DNA of 32,197 bases, taken from contig WFNX01000067.1 of assembly GCA_015488375.1 (NCBI GenBank), positions 1 to 32,197 on the forward strand, given 5' to 3'. The position numbers and the translations under genes were made by a program. This document shows, piece after piece, positions 10,554 through 18,790 of this stretch (its first letter is position 1; each line of letters opens with the position of its first letter). The stretch is from Mariprofundaceae bacterium. GTDB taxonomy: Bacteria > Pseudomonadota > Zetaproteobacteria > Mariprofundales > Mariprofundaceae. The notes beneath the pieces are model-generated. The model was not told where the DNA came from and did no database searches. It saw nothing but the letters and a program-made list of their open reading frames with translations.

Positions 10554-11896
10554 GTGCTTTGCTCCAGAATGGTCAGGTAGTCGGCGATGTCCTCTGCCTC
10601 GGTCATCTCCGTTGTGGCGACAAGCAGGTGGCGGTTATCGGCGGTCGTATCGATCTGCTCCAGCGCGATACCGGCGAAGATGCCCGCTTTCCTCGCCGCA
10701 GTCAGGAAACCCTGTCGCGCCTCATGATCGCGGAAGCTGAGCACGGTTTCATTGTAGCGCGGTCCTCTCGCGGCGCTGATCTGTGGCGGCAGGCCCTGTA
10801 CCAGCCGCTCAAGCGCGGCCGCGCTGCGCAGGGCGACTTCGCGCAGGCCGGCATCGCCGAGCAGGGCCAGATAGCAGGCGTTGGCCGTACACATCAGGCC
10901 CTGATTGGAGCAGATGTTGCTGGTTGCCTTCTCCCGGCGGATATGCTGTTCGCGTGTGGACAGCGTGAGTACGAAGCCGCGCTTGCCGTCGGCATCCTCG
11001 GTCATGCCGCAGACGCGACCGGGCATCTGGCGAACGAATTTCTGCTTGCAGGCAAACAGGCCGATATGCGGCCCGCCCAAGCCCATCGGAATGCCCAAAG
11101 CCTGACCGGAGCCGACGACGATATCGGCGCCCATGGCGCCGGGCGGCGTGATCAGGCCGAAGGCCGTGGCATCGGAAAAGGCCACGACCAGCAGCGCGCC
11201 ATGCGCATCGCAGGCCCGGCGCAGCTCGCCAAGGTCGTAAACCGAGCCGTAGAAATCCGGGTATTGCACGATGATGCAGGCCGTTTCGTCATCAATGGCG
11301 GTCGCCAGTGCCGCGCCATCGGTGTCAAACTCCGGGCAGGGAAGCGCGTTGACCTGGCCATCCAGCCTTGAGAGGTATTGCGCGGTGACGGCGCGATAAC
11401 GCGGATTGAGGCTATGGGCCAGCAGCACCTTGCCGCGGCGGGTGATGCGCCGCGCCATCAGCGCGGCTTCGGCCGTGGCCGTGGCCGCATCGTACATCGA
11501 GGCATTGGCCACCTCCATGCCGGTCAGCCGCGCGATCATGGTCTGAAACTCGAACAGCGCCTGCAGCGTGCCCTGCGAGATTTCCGGCTGATAGGGGGTA
11601 TAGGCCGTGAGGAATTCACCGCGCGAAATCACGTAATCGACGACGGCGGGAATGAAATGATGGTAGGTGCCGCCCCCAAGGAAATAGCGATGGTTGCCGG
11701 TATGCCGGTTGCTTTCCGCGGCCTCGGTGAAGGCGCGGATGATGGCCGCTTCGCTGGCCGCCGGCGGCAGCTTAAGGCTGCCCGGCGCGATATGGAACTC
11801 GCGCGGGATATCGGCAAACAGGGCGTCAATGGCATTGACGCCCATGGCCTGCAGCATTTGCCTGCGATCATCATCGGTATGGGGAAGGAAACGCAT
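10550..11896 (-). CDS. gcvPA: Glycine dehydrogenase (decarboxylating) subunit 1
   Basis: 448 aa; MRFLPHTDDDRRQML..., FLGGGTYHHFIPAVVDYVISRGEFLTAYTPYQPEISQGTLQALFEFQTMIARLTGMEVANASMYD. 4-nt overlap with gcvPB. Confidence 0.96.
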   Translation of the reverse strand: MRFLPHTDDDRRQMLQAMGVNAIDALFADIPREFHIAPGSLKLPPAASEAAIIRAFTEAAESNRHTGNHRYFLGGGTYHHFIPAVVDYVISRGEFLTAYTPYQPEISQGTLQALFEFQTMIARLTGMEVANASMYDAATATAEAALMARRITRRGKVLLAHSLNPRYRAVTAQYLSRLDGQVNALPCPEFDTDGAALATAIDDETACIIVQYPDFYGSVYDLGELRRACDAHGALLVVAFSDATAFGLITPPGAMGADIVVGSGQALGIPMGLGGPHIGLFACKQKFVRQMPGRVCGMTEDADGKRGFVLTLSTREQHIRREKATSNICSNQGLMCTANACYLALLGDAGLREVALRSAAALERLVQGLPPQISAARGPRYNETVLSFRDHEARQGFLTAARKAGIFAGIALEQIDTTADNRHLLVATTEMTEAEDIADYLTILEQST

Positions 11897-11948
11897 GATT
11901 ATGCCTCGGTTACGGGATCAGGCGGCCTGCGCGCAGGCCACGGCAGTC

Positions 11949-12323
11949 TTATTCTTCGAGATAAGTGGTGTAGGTGGCCTCATCGAGCAGTTCGGCGGTT
12001 TCGCCGTTCATGCGCACTTTGGCGATCCAGCCTTCGCCATAGGCGTCGGTATTGACTTTTTCCGGCTCGGATTCCAGCAGGGTGTTGACCTCGATCACTT
12101 CACCGCCAACCGGCGCATAGACATCGGATACGGCCTTGACCGATTCGACCACGGCGAAGGCTTCGCCCGGCGCAAGCTGGCGGCCGATTTCCGGCAATTC
12201 CACGAAGACGATATCGCCCAGCGCTTCCTGGGCATGATCGGTGATGCCCAGCGTGGCCGTATCGCCCTCGATGCGAACCCATTCGTGTTCCTTGGTGTAT
12301 TGCAAATCTGCAGGAATGGTCAT
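11949..12323 (-). CDS. gcvH: Glycine cleavage system H protein
   Basis: 124 aa; [39 protein letters not shown]...[21 protein letters not shown]; the ESVKA lipoylation motif is present. Confidence 0.97.
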   Translation of the reverse strand: MTIPADLQYTKEHEWVRIEGDTATLGITDHAQEALGDIVFVELPEIGRQLAPGEAFAVVESVKAVSDVYAPVGGEVIEVNTLLESEPEKVNTDAYGEGWIAKVRMNGETAELLDEATYTTYLEE

Positions 12324-12385
12324 GATTTATACTCCCTGGTGATGATCGGCGGATGGGCCAAGCATAGCAAGCCTGCCCGCCTCAG

Positions 12386-13477
12386 CTACGATTTTTTTAC
12401 CCGGCTGCGCACAAACGGCGTCCGCGTGCGTTCGGCGGCAATGCGCCGGCCGCGGATTTCGACGGAAAACTCGCCAGTCTCGGCATGTTCCGGCTGCACA
12501 TAGGCCAGCGCAATGCCGCCGGCTATCGGGCTGAACATGCCTGAGATCACTTCACCTGTGGCGGCATCGCCGGCAAAGACGCGGTAATGCTCGCGCGGAA
12601 TGCCGCGGCCGGTCAGCTTCAGTGCGATCAGGCAGCGCTCCGGCCCCTGCTCGCGGCGGGCCCGCACGGCATCGCGGCCGATGAAATCGCCCTTGTCCAG
12701 CTTCGTAATCCACATCAGTTTCGCCTCTACCGGCGTTACCTGATCGGAAATTTCGTGACCGTACAGCGCATAGCCCATCTCGGTGCGCAGCATATCGCGC
12801 GCGGCAAGCCCGATCGGCCTGGCTCCTGCCGCCAGCAATGCGCGCCACAGCGGCACGGCCAGCGCATTGGGGAGATACAGCTCGAAGCCGTCTTCGCCGG
12901 TATAGCCGGTGCGCGAAATCATCACCGCATGGTCATCGATCTCGGTGGTCGCAAAGCGGTAATAGCCGATGCCTGCCAGATTGATATTCACCAATGGCTG
13001 CAGGGTGGACTGGGCCTGTTCGCCCTGCAGGGCCAGCAGCGTGGTCGCATCGGATTCATCGCATACGCTGACCCTAAAGGGCGCGGTTTCGCGTTGCAGA
13101 TGCGCCAGGTCCTTGTGGCGGTTGGCGGCATTGATGCACAGGTAGTATTCGTCGTCCGAGAGCTTGTAGGTGGTGATGTCATCGATGAAGCCGCCTTCAT
13201 TGTTGAGCAGGGCGGAATATTGCACCTGTCCTTCCGTCAGGCGACTCACGTCATTACTCGTGACATATTGCAAAAAGGCCAGCGCATCCGGCCCCTGCAC
13301 GCGCACCTGCCCCATATGCGAGATATCGAACAGGCCGCAGCCGCCATCGCGGACGATATGATATTCCTTCAGTGCACCGGCCGGGTACTGCACCGGCATT
13401 TCAAAGCCGGCGAACGGCACCATCTTGCCGCCGGCGCTGCCATGTTCGTCAAACAGGGGTGTGCGGGCGAGTGTCAT
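12386..13477 (-). CDS. gcvT: Aminomethyltransferase (glycine cleavage T protein)
   Basis: [66 protein letters not shown]...[15 protein letters not shown]. Start refined to 13477 within ORF 12386..13855. Confidence 0.96.
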   Translation of the reverse strand: MTLARTPLFDEHGSAGGKMVPFAGFEMPVQYPAGALKEYHIVRDGGCGLFDISHMGQVRVQGPDALAFLQYVTSNDVSRLTEGQVQYSALLNNEGGFIDDITTYKLSDDEYYLCINAANRHKDLAHLQRETAPFRVSVCDESDATTLLALQGEQAQSTLQPLVNINLAGIGYYRFATTEIDDHAVMISRTGYTGEDGFELYLPNALAVPLWRALLAAGARPIGLAARDMLRTEMGYALYGHEISDQVTPVEAKLMWITKLDKGDFIGRDAVRARREQGPERCLIALKLTGRGIPREHYRVFAGDAATGEVISGMFSPIAGGIALAYVQPEHAETGEFSVEIRGRRIAAERTRTPFVRSRVKKS

Positions 13478-14337
13478 GCGGCATCTCCCAGATGGGTTTT
13501 GAAGGACTGGACGGTGTTGGCCAGCAGCATCGTGATGGTCATCGGGCCGACGCCGCCCGGCACCGGCGTGATCCAGGCCGCGCGCCGGCTGGCGGTGGCG
13601 AAATCGACATCGCCGGTCAGGCTGCCGTCGGGCAGGCGGTGGATGCCCACATCGATGACGATGGCGCCGGGCTTGATCCATTCGCCGCGAATCAGGCCCT
13701 GCCTGCCGGCGGCGGCCACGACGATATCCGCGCGCGCGATATGCGCTTGCAGATCGCGGGTAAAGCGATGGCAGACCGTGACCGTGGCCCCGGCCAGCAG
13801 CAGTTCCAGCGCCATCGGACGGCCGACGATATTGGAGGCGCCGACAATGACGCATTCCTTGCCGTGCAGATCCTCGCCGGTTTCCTCCAGCAGCTTCATG
13901 CAGCCATAGGGGGTGCAGGAGCGCAGAGCGGGCTTGCGCGCGGCCAGCCGGCCGAGGTTGTAGGGATGAAAGCCATCGACATCCTTGCCCGGATCGATGG
14001 CCTCGATGATGGTCTCCGGGTTGATATGCTCGGGGACCGGAAGCTGGACAAGGATGCCATCCACCTTCGGATCCTGATTCAGTTCCGAAATCAGGCCGAG
14101 CAGATGCTGCTGGCTGGTCTCGGCCGGCAGCTCGTGCGAGAATGAACGAATGCCGATTTGTTTGCAGGCGGATTTCTTGTTGCGCACATACACGTGCGAG
14201 GCCGGATCGTCGCCGACGAGGATGACGGCGAGCCCCGGCGCGCGGCCGTGCTTCTCCGTCAGGGCGGTCACATCGTCCGCCAGTGTGCTGCGCAGGCGCG
14301 ATGCCAGCGCTTTGCCATCCAGGATTTGTGCTTTCAT
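13474..14337 (-). CDS. folD: Bifunctional methylenetetrahydrofolate dehydrogenase / methenyltetrahydrofolate cyclohydrolase
   Basis: [22 protein letters not shown]..., [87 protein letters not shown]. 4-nt overlap with gcvT. Confidence 0.97.
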   Translation of the reverse strand: MKAQILDGKALASRLRSTLADDVTALTEKHGRAPGLAVILVGDDPASHVYVRNKKSACKQIGIRSFSHELPAETSQQHLLGLISELNQDPKVDGILVQLPVPEHINPETIIEAIDPGKDVDGFHPYNLGRLAARKPALRSCTPYGCMKLLEETGEDLHGKECVIVGASNIVGRPMALELLLAGATVTVCHRFTRDLQAHIARADIVVAAAGRQGLIRGEWIKPGAIVIDVGIHRLPDGSLTGDVDFATASRRAAWITPVPGGVGPMTITMLLANTVQSFKTHLGDAA

Positions 14338-14387
14338 AAGACCGCGCATTGTTGCAGCAAGCGGCGTTTCAGACAATGATAAGCTGC

Positions 14388-14630
14388 ATGCGAATCGGGA
14401 TTGAGCCGGGGTGCACGAAAACGGAGCTGATTGCGCTGGGTGACGAGGGTCTGGAGCGCCGGGGCGCGGCTGTGGGTAACGCGGCTTGTCAGGCGGTGAT
14501 GGCGGACTATTGTGCGCGGCTGGCGCTGGCCGGGGTGATCAATATTCTGGATCCGGATGCGATCGTGCCGGGCGGAGGACTGTCGAACATGGATATAGTA
14601 TATGAGGCCGTGCCGGCGCAGTGGAGGTGA
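14388..14630 (+). pseudogene. Internally deleted remnant of a ROK-family sugar kinase (fructokinase/Mak-like)
   Basis: [23 protein letters not shown] corresponds to the ROK N-terminus (MRIGIDLGGTKTEVIALGD...); after about 25 residues the ORF jumps to [40 protein letters not shown], corresponding to the ROK C-terminal motif (RLAxxLAxVxNILDPDVIVLGGGMSNxDxLYxxV). The central roughly 200 aa, including the zinc-binding and catalytic regions, is missing, but the frame is open. Confidence 0.8.
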
Positions 14631-14634
14631 GGGC

Positions 14635-14994
14635 ATGAAACTGATGCATATGGGGCTCTTGGTGTCCGATCTTGCGCGGGCGGCACGGTTTTATGAACAG
14701 GTGCTGGGGCTATGCCGCATTCCCCGGCCGGCGCTGGATTTTGCCGGCATCTGGTACGGCCTGGATGAGGGGCAGGCCCTGCATCTGATGCAGCTGGAGA
14801 ATCCGTATGCGCATTGCGCCCTGCCGGCGCATGGCGGGCGGGATCGGCACATGGCCCTGCAGGTGGAGGACCTGGCGGCGGTCCGGCTGCGTCTGGAGCG
14901 GGCCGGCATCCCCTATACGCTGAGCCGTTCGGGCCGGGCGGCCCTGTTCTGCCGGGATCCGGACGGCAATGCGATCGAGCTGATGCAGGCCTGA
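14635..14994 (+). CDS. VOC superfamily (glyoxalase/bleomycin resistance/dioxygenase-like) protein
   Basis: MKLMHMGLLVSDLARAARFYEQVLGL...HMALQVEDLAAVRLRLERAGIPY...ALFCRDPDGNAIELMQ; GGAGG ribosome-binding site just upstream. Confidence 0.88.
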   Translation: MKLMHMGLLVSDLARAARFYEQVLGLCRIPRPALDFAGIWYGLDEGQALHLMQLENPYAHCALPAHGGRDRHMALQVEDLAAVRLRLERAGIPYTLSRSGRAALFCRDPDGNAIELMQA

Positions 14995-15011
14995 GTGGTT
15001 CCAGGGGCTGG

Positions 15012-16355
15012 TTATTGGCGTCCCTGATGCAGGCTTTCGAAAAAGATGCGGTCGATATCTTCATGCCAGTCCTGATGCCAGGCCTTCAGCCAGCGTTCGG
15101 CCTGGGTCTGGCCGGATTCAACGGCATGGATAACCGGCGCCAGGAACAGACTTTCATCCTGTCCGGCATCATTGGTGATATGGATGCGCGCCAGTCCTGC
15201 GGCCGCGATATCCAGCATCTGCTCGCATAATTCCAGCACCGTGGTCTGGCGAAAGGGCGTGGCAAGTGCCGTGCGCGGCACGGCCTCGCGCAGGGCAAGA
15301 ACTTCGGCATGGCTCCAGTCGGCAATCATGTTCCAGGCGTGGTCTTCAGCTTGTGCATCATATAATAATCCTTTCCACAGGGCCGGCAGCGAACAGATCC
15401 ATGGCCAGGGACCGGCATCGGCGCCGCGCATTTCCAGATACTGTTTCAGACGCACGTCGGGGAACAACGTGGAGACATGCAGCTCCCAGTCGTCCATGCT
15501 CGGGTATTCGCCGGGCAGTTGTGCAAGTCTGCCCTGCATGAAATCACGGAAACTGGCGCCGGCGCAATCGATATAACGATTCTCGCGGATGATAAAATAC
15601 ATCGGCGCATCCAGTGCCCATTCGGTATAGGCGGCAAAGCCGAAATCCTCGGTAAATACACAGGCCGGGATGCCGGTGCGCCCGGGGTCGGTATCCAGCC
15701 AGCAGGCGGCGCGACGGGAGAGAAAACCGGAAGGCCTGCCGTTTTCAAACGGACTGGCTGCATACAGGGCTGTTACCAGCGGTTGCAGGCACATCGCGAT
15801 GCGCATTTTGCGCGCCATGTCGGCCTCATCGGAAAAATCGAGATTGGCCTGTACGGTGGCTGTGCGCAGCATCATGTCCAGGCCGCCATTGCCGACGCGG
15901 GGCATGTAGCGGCGCATGACCTCATAGCGGGCTTTCGGCATCCACGGGATAGCCTCGCGTGCCCATTTGGGCTGGAAGCCAAGGGCCAGAAAGCCGATGC
16001 CCAGTTCTTCCGTAGCCTGGTGCAGCAAATGCAGGTGGTCGGTCGTTTCCCGGCAGGTATCGAAGATGCTGTTTAATGGCGCGCCGGAAAGCTCCAGCTG
16101 GCCGCCTGGCTCCAGCGTGATCGATGCCATGCCCCGGCGCAGGCCGATGATGTGATCATTTTCCATGATCGGCTGCCAGTCTTCCCGGCACAGCATTTGT
16201 AGCAGCGCGCTGATGCTGCGCTCACCGGCATAGGGGATCGGACGCAGGGTTTCCTTGCAGAAGCCGATTTTTTCATGTTCGGTGCCGATGCGCCAGGCAT
16301 GTTTCGGTGTGCTGCCGCGGGCGAACCAGCCGGCCAGATCCTCGATGGTTAACAT
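15012..16355 (-). CDS. gshA: Glutamate-cysteine ligase (GCS2, plant/proteobacterial type)
   Basis: 447 aa; WRIGTEHEKIGF, ITLEPGGQLELSGAPL, RYMPRVGNGGLDMMLRTATVQANLDFSDEADM, ...FPDVRLKQYLEMRGADAG. Confidence 0.94.
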   Translation of the reverse strand: MLTIEDLAGWFARGSTPKHAWRIGTEHEKIGFCKETLRPIPYAGERSISALLQMLCREDWQPIMENDHIIGLRRGMASITLEPGGQLELSGAPLNSIFDTCRETTDHLHLLHQATEELGIGFLALGFQPKWAREAIPWMPKARYEVMRRYMPRVGNGGLDMMLRTATVQANLDFSDEADMARKMRIAMCLQPLVTALYAASPFENGRPSGFLSRRAACWLDTDPGRTGIPACVFTEDFGFAAYTEWALDAPMYFIIRENRYIDCAGASFRDFMQGRLAQLPGEYPSMDDWELHVSTLFPDVRLKQYLEMRGADAGPWPWICSLPALWKGLLYDAQAEDHAWNMIADWSHAEVLALREAVPRTALATPFRQTTVLELCEQMLDIAAAGLARIHITNDAGQDESLFLAPVIHAVESGQTQAERWLKAWHQDWHEDIDRIFFESLHQGRQ

Positions 16356-16504
16356 CGCGTCATGCTAACCCGGATTTTTCATGATGACCATGCGCCGGGA
16401 CAGGGAAGGTCGAGGGCTTTGAAGCACGGGGTTGCCGCGCGAAGGGGCCGGAGGCGGGAGCGCGATGTATATACTACTGCGCGTGGCGGGTGTTGCAAAA
16501 TGAC

Positions 16505-16529
16505 ACACGCCCGGTGTGGCGTGTTGACA
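16505..16529 (+). promoter_or_regulatory. Inverted repeat ACACGCC-n6-GGCGTGT abutting a TTGACA (-35-like) box upstream of the Cyc2-like gene
   Basis: ACACGCC 16505-16511, GGCGTGT 16518-16524, TTGACA 16524-16529. No good -10 hexamer found at 16-18 nt, so the promoter call is weak. Confidence 0.35.
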
Positions 16530-16651
16530 CTGAATGTGAGGGGGGTCACAGTTGCGCAGTCTTCCCGGAAGGAATGCGTGCTTTGATGCATGACGGAGGG
16601 GAAAGAAACAAATGGCTCTGCGGAGTCAAATTTTTGGAGGAAATTACAGAT

Positions 16652-17944
16652 ATGAAGAAAATGCTTCTTTCTGCTGCTGCCTTCGCTGTTGTTGCTGTTT
16701 CTGCTGTTGCAGTTGCACCGACGACTTCTGAGGCAATCCCGGCGTTCGCACGCCAGACCGGCGCTGCTTGCTTGAGCTGCCATTTCATGAGCTTCCCGAC
16801 GCTGTCCAGCTTCGGTCGTTCATTCAAGGTTAACGGCTTTACCGACGTAGGCGAACAGGCGCTGGTTGAAGACGAAGGCCTGTCCATTCCGGCTTCGCTG
16901 AACATCACGGCCGTGGTTCGTCCGCAGTTCCAGAGTGTGAGCACAACGGGTGCTCCGACGACGAAGACGGCTGCAATTACGGCTGACCAGGTGCTGTTGA
17001 TCGGTGGTCGCTTTGGTACCAATAGTGGTGTGTTCATCGAATATGATGGCACATTCGCCAATGTTCAGATCATGAACTCGTTCGACTTCGGTTCGTTCCG
17101 TGCTGGTGTGAATATCTTTAACACCGGTTTCGGTGAAACGGCTGGTCTGGAACTGTCCTCCGTACACGGTCAGCATGGTGGTTTGCTGAATGGTAAGAAT
17201 CTGTCCGCTGAAAACACCCTGGCTTCTGCCGGCGGCAACACCGGTGGTGTGGCTTTCTGGGCTGCCAACGATTGGGCCATGGCATCTGTTTCATTGATCA
17301 CTGACGGTATTGCACTGGATGGCGCAACTTCTAACTCTTTGAAGCTGGCTCCTTCGTTCCGTGTGTTCCTGCAGCCTGAAATTGCCGGTTGGGAAACAGG
17401 CTTCGGTGGTGGTGTCACTTCTGGTCGCACGGGCAACAACGCCACGGTTCAGGCCGTTGGTGCTGCATTGGGTCTGATTGGCCCTGCGCCGCTCCCGGCT
17501 GCTCTGCCGGCAACGTGGCAGGCTGAGATGAAGAAGTGGTTCCTGGACTTCCAGGCCCATGGCGAGCTGGGTGATACGCAGGTTGGTGTTTATGCTGACT
17601 TCGCTTCTGCCAAGAAGTCTTCCGCTGCTGCTGGTACGGGTAACAAGGTCAATCTGTTCAACATGACGCCTGGCGATCTGGAAGGCTGGCACTTCCGTGG
17701 TAACGTCAAGCCGATGCACAATGTGATTTTCGGCGCCGGTTATGGCGAAATGAAGAATAAGGACAACCTGGCTGCTCTGTTCACGGGCTCGAAGACACGT
17801 CAGTGGCAGATCGGTGCCGAGTATGAAGTATATCAGAACTTCGTAATCTCGCTGATCTACAACAACACGAAGGTTACACCGAACGTAGGCCTTGGTTCGA
17901 CCACGACGAAGACCACGTTGTTGGATATCGAAGCACTTATCTAA
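16652..17944 (+). CDS. cyc2: Cyc2-type monoheme outer-membrane cytochrome-porin fusion (candidate Fe(II) oxidase)
   Basis: 430 aa; signal peptide MKKMLLSAAAFAVVAVSAVAVAPTTSEA; IPAFARQTGAACLSCHFMSFPTLSSFGRSFKVNGFTDVG = N-terminal CxxCH module followed by a Gly/Asn/aromatic-alternating beta-barrel-like region. Shine-Dalgarno TTGGAGGAAA at about 16635. Confidence 0.85.
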   Translation: MKKMLLSAAAFAVVAVSAVAVAPTTSEAIPAFARQTGAACLSCHFMSFPTLSSFGRSFKVNGFTDVGEQALVEDEGLSIPASLNITAVVRPQFQSVSTTGAPTTKTAAITADQVLLIGGRFGTNSGVFIEYDGTFANVQIMNSFDFGSFRAGVNIFNTGFGETAGLELSSVHGQHGGLLNGKNLSAENTLASAGGNTGGVAFWAANDWAMASVSLITDGIALDGATSNSLKLAPSFRVFLQPEIAGWETGFGGGVTSGRTGNNATVQAVGAALGLIGPAPLPAALPATWQAEMKKWFLDFQAHGELGDTQVGVYADFASAKKSSAAAGTGNKVNLFNMTPGDLEGWHFRGNVKPMHNVIFGAGYGEMKNKDNLAALFTGSKTRQWQIGAEYEVYQNFVISLIYNNTKVTPNVGLGSTTTKTTLLDIEALI

Positions 17945-17968
17945 TCGGTACTTCGATTGTCGATCCGG

Positions 17969-17998
17969 AAGGGGCGCTTTGTGCGCCCCTTCTTTTTT
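17969..17998 (+). terminator. Rho-independent terminator of the cyc2-like gene
   Basis: Perfect stem AAGGGGCGC / GCGCCCCTT with 5-nt loop TTTGT, followed by CTTTTTT. Confidence 0.93.
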
Positions 17999-18051
17999 GG
18001 CCGTGCGCCGATGGTTGACCGCGGCCCTGATTCCGGCTTGAATGCGCGACC

Positions 18052-18759
18052 ATGAAATGCTACCTGAAAAACGCCCTGAAAATTTTTCCCCTGCTGGCCC
18101 TGCTGGCCGGCTGTGCGGACGGCATGCCGCAACTGTTCTGGGAAGTCGATGATAAGACGCCGGACTATGCACGCTCTGCCGGCTCCGCCGGGACGCAGGC
18201 GGAGGCTAACAAGCACCTGGAAGTGCCGCCCGAGCTGCGCGGGAAAATCGGCGTGCCGATGGCGGAGCAGGTGGCGGTGCATAACAGCCGTGAATTGCCT
18301 GAAAAGTATCGGCGGGCCGTTGCCGGCAAGGCCGTTTCACTGGATGCGCGCGTTTATCCTGTAGCCGCAGCCGATGTTTTCTCGGCAACGGTGGATGCCA
18401 TGACGAGTCTGAATCTGCCGGTGGATTCCGTGGATTCTCCCAGCGGCATTGTCACGACGGACTGGGTGCGCAAGGGCGCGAACAGTGCCTCGATTGCGGC
18501 CATGTTCGGCTATACATCCGGCACCATGACGCGACATCGCTTTATCGTGCGCGTATTTCGCCTGCAGCAGGAAACACCGGCCAGCAAGCTGGAAATTCGC
18601 ATGCTGGGTCAGTCGTATGAAAACGGCCATTGGGTGAACAAGCCATTCAAGCGTGCGCCCAGCGAGGAGCTGTTTCAGCGCGTTGAGGAAATTCTGGGTA
18701 TGAAGCAGGCGGAAACGCAGGCAACGCAGACGGGCGCGGAGATTCCCGAAAGCGAATAG
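18052..18759 (+). CDS. BamC/NlpB-like outer-membrane lipoprotein
   Basis: Lipobox LLALLAGCADG; NKHLEVPPELRGKIG...; VFSATVDAMTSLNLPVDSVDSPSGIVTTDWV resembles the BamC helix-grip repeat. Remote similarity only. Confidence 0.65.
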   Translation: MKCYLKNALKIFPLLALLAGCADGMPQLFWEVDDKTPDYARSAGSAGTQAEANKHLEVPPELRGKIGVPMAEQVAVHNSRELPEKYRRAVAGKAVSLDARVYPVAAADVFSATVDAMTSLNLPVDSVDSPSGIVTTDWVRKGANSASIAAMFGYTSGTMTRHRFIVRVFRLQQETPASKLEIRMLGQSYENGHWVNKPFKRAPSEELFQRVEEILGMKQAETQATQTGAEIPESE

Positions 18760-18790
18760 GTCCGGCGAAACGCCGGATCGCTCTGCCTGA

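Noticed and set aside
10340-11371. 343-aa plus-strand ORF (also 9018..9998 +)
   Set aside because: Antisense to gcvPA/gcvPB.
12587-13909. 440-aa plus-strand ORF
   Set aside because: Antisense to gcvT/folD, which have clear family motifs.
17291-18172. 293-aa minus-strand ORF across the cyc2 3' end
   Set aside because: Crosses the cyc2 terminator and is antisense to cyc2; Arg/Gln/Leu-rich shadow ORF.
18761-18777. TCCGGCG-AAA-CGCCGGA hairpin between the BamC-like gene and trpC, considered as a bidirectional terminator
   Set aside because: Stem is real but no T-tract on either strand; not enough for an intrinsic terminator call.
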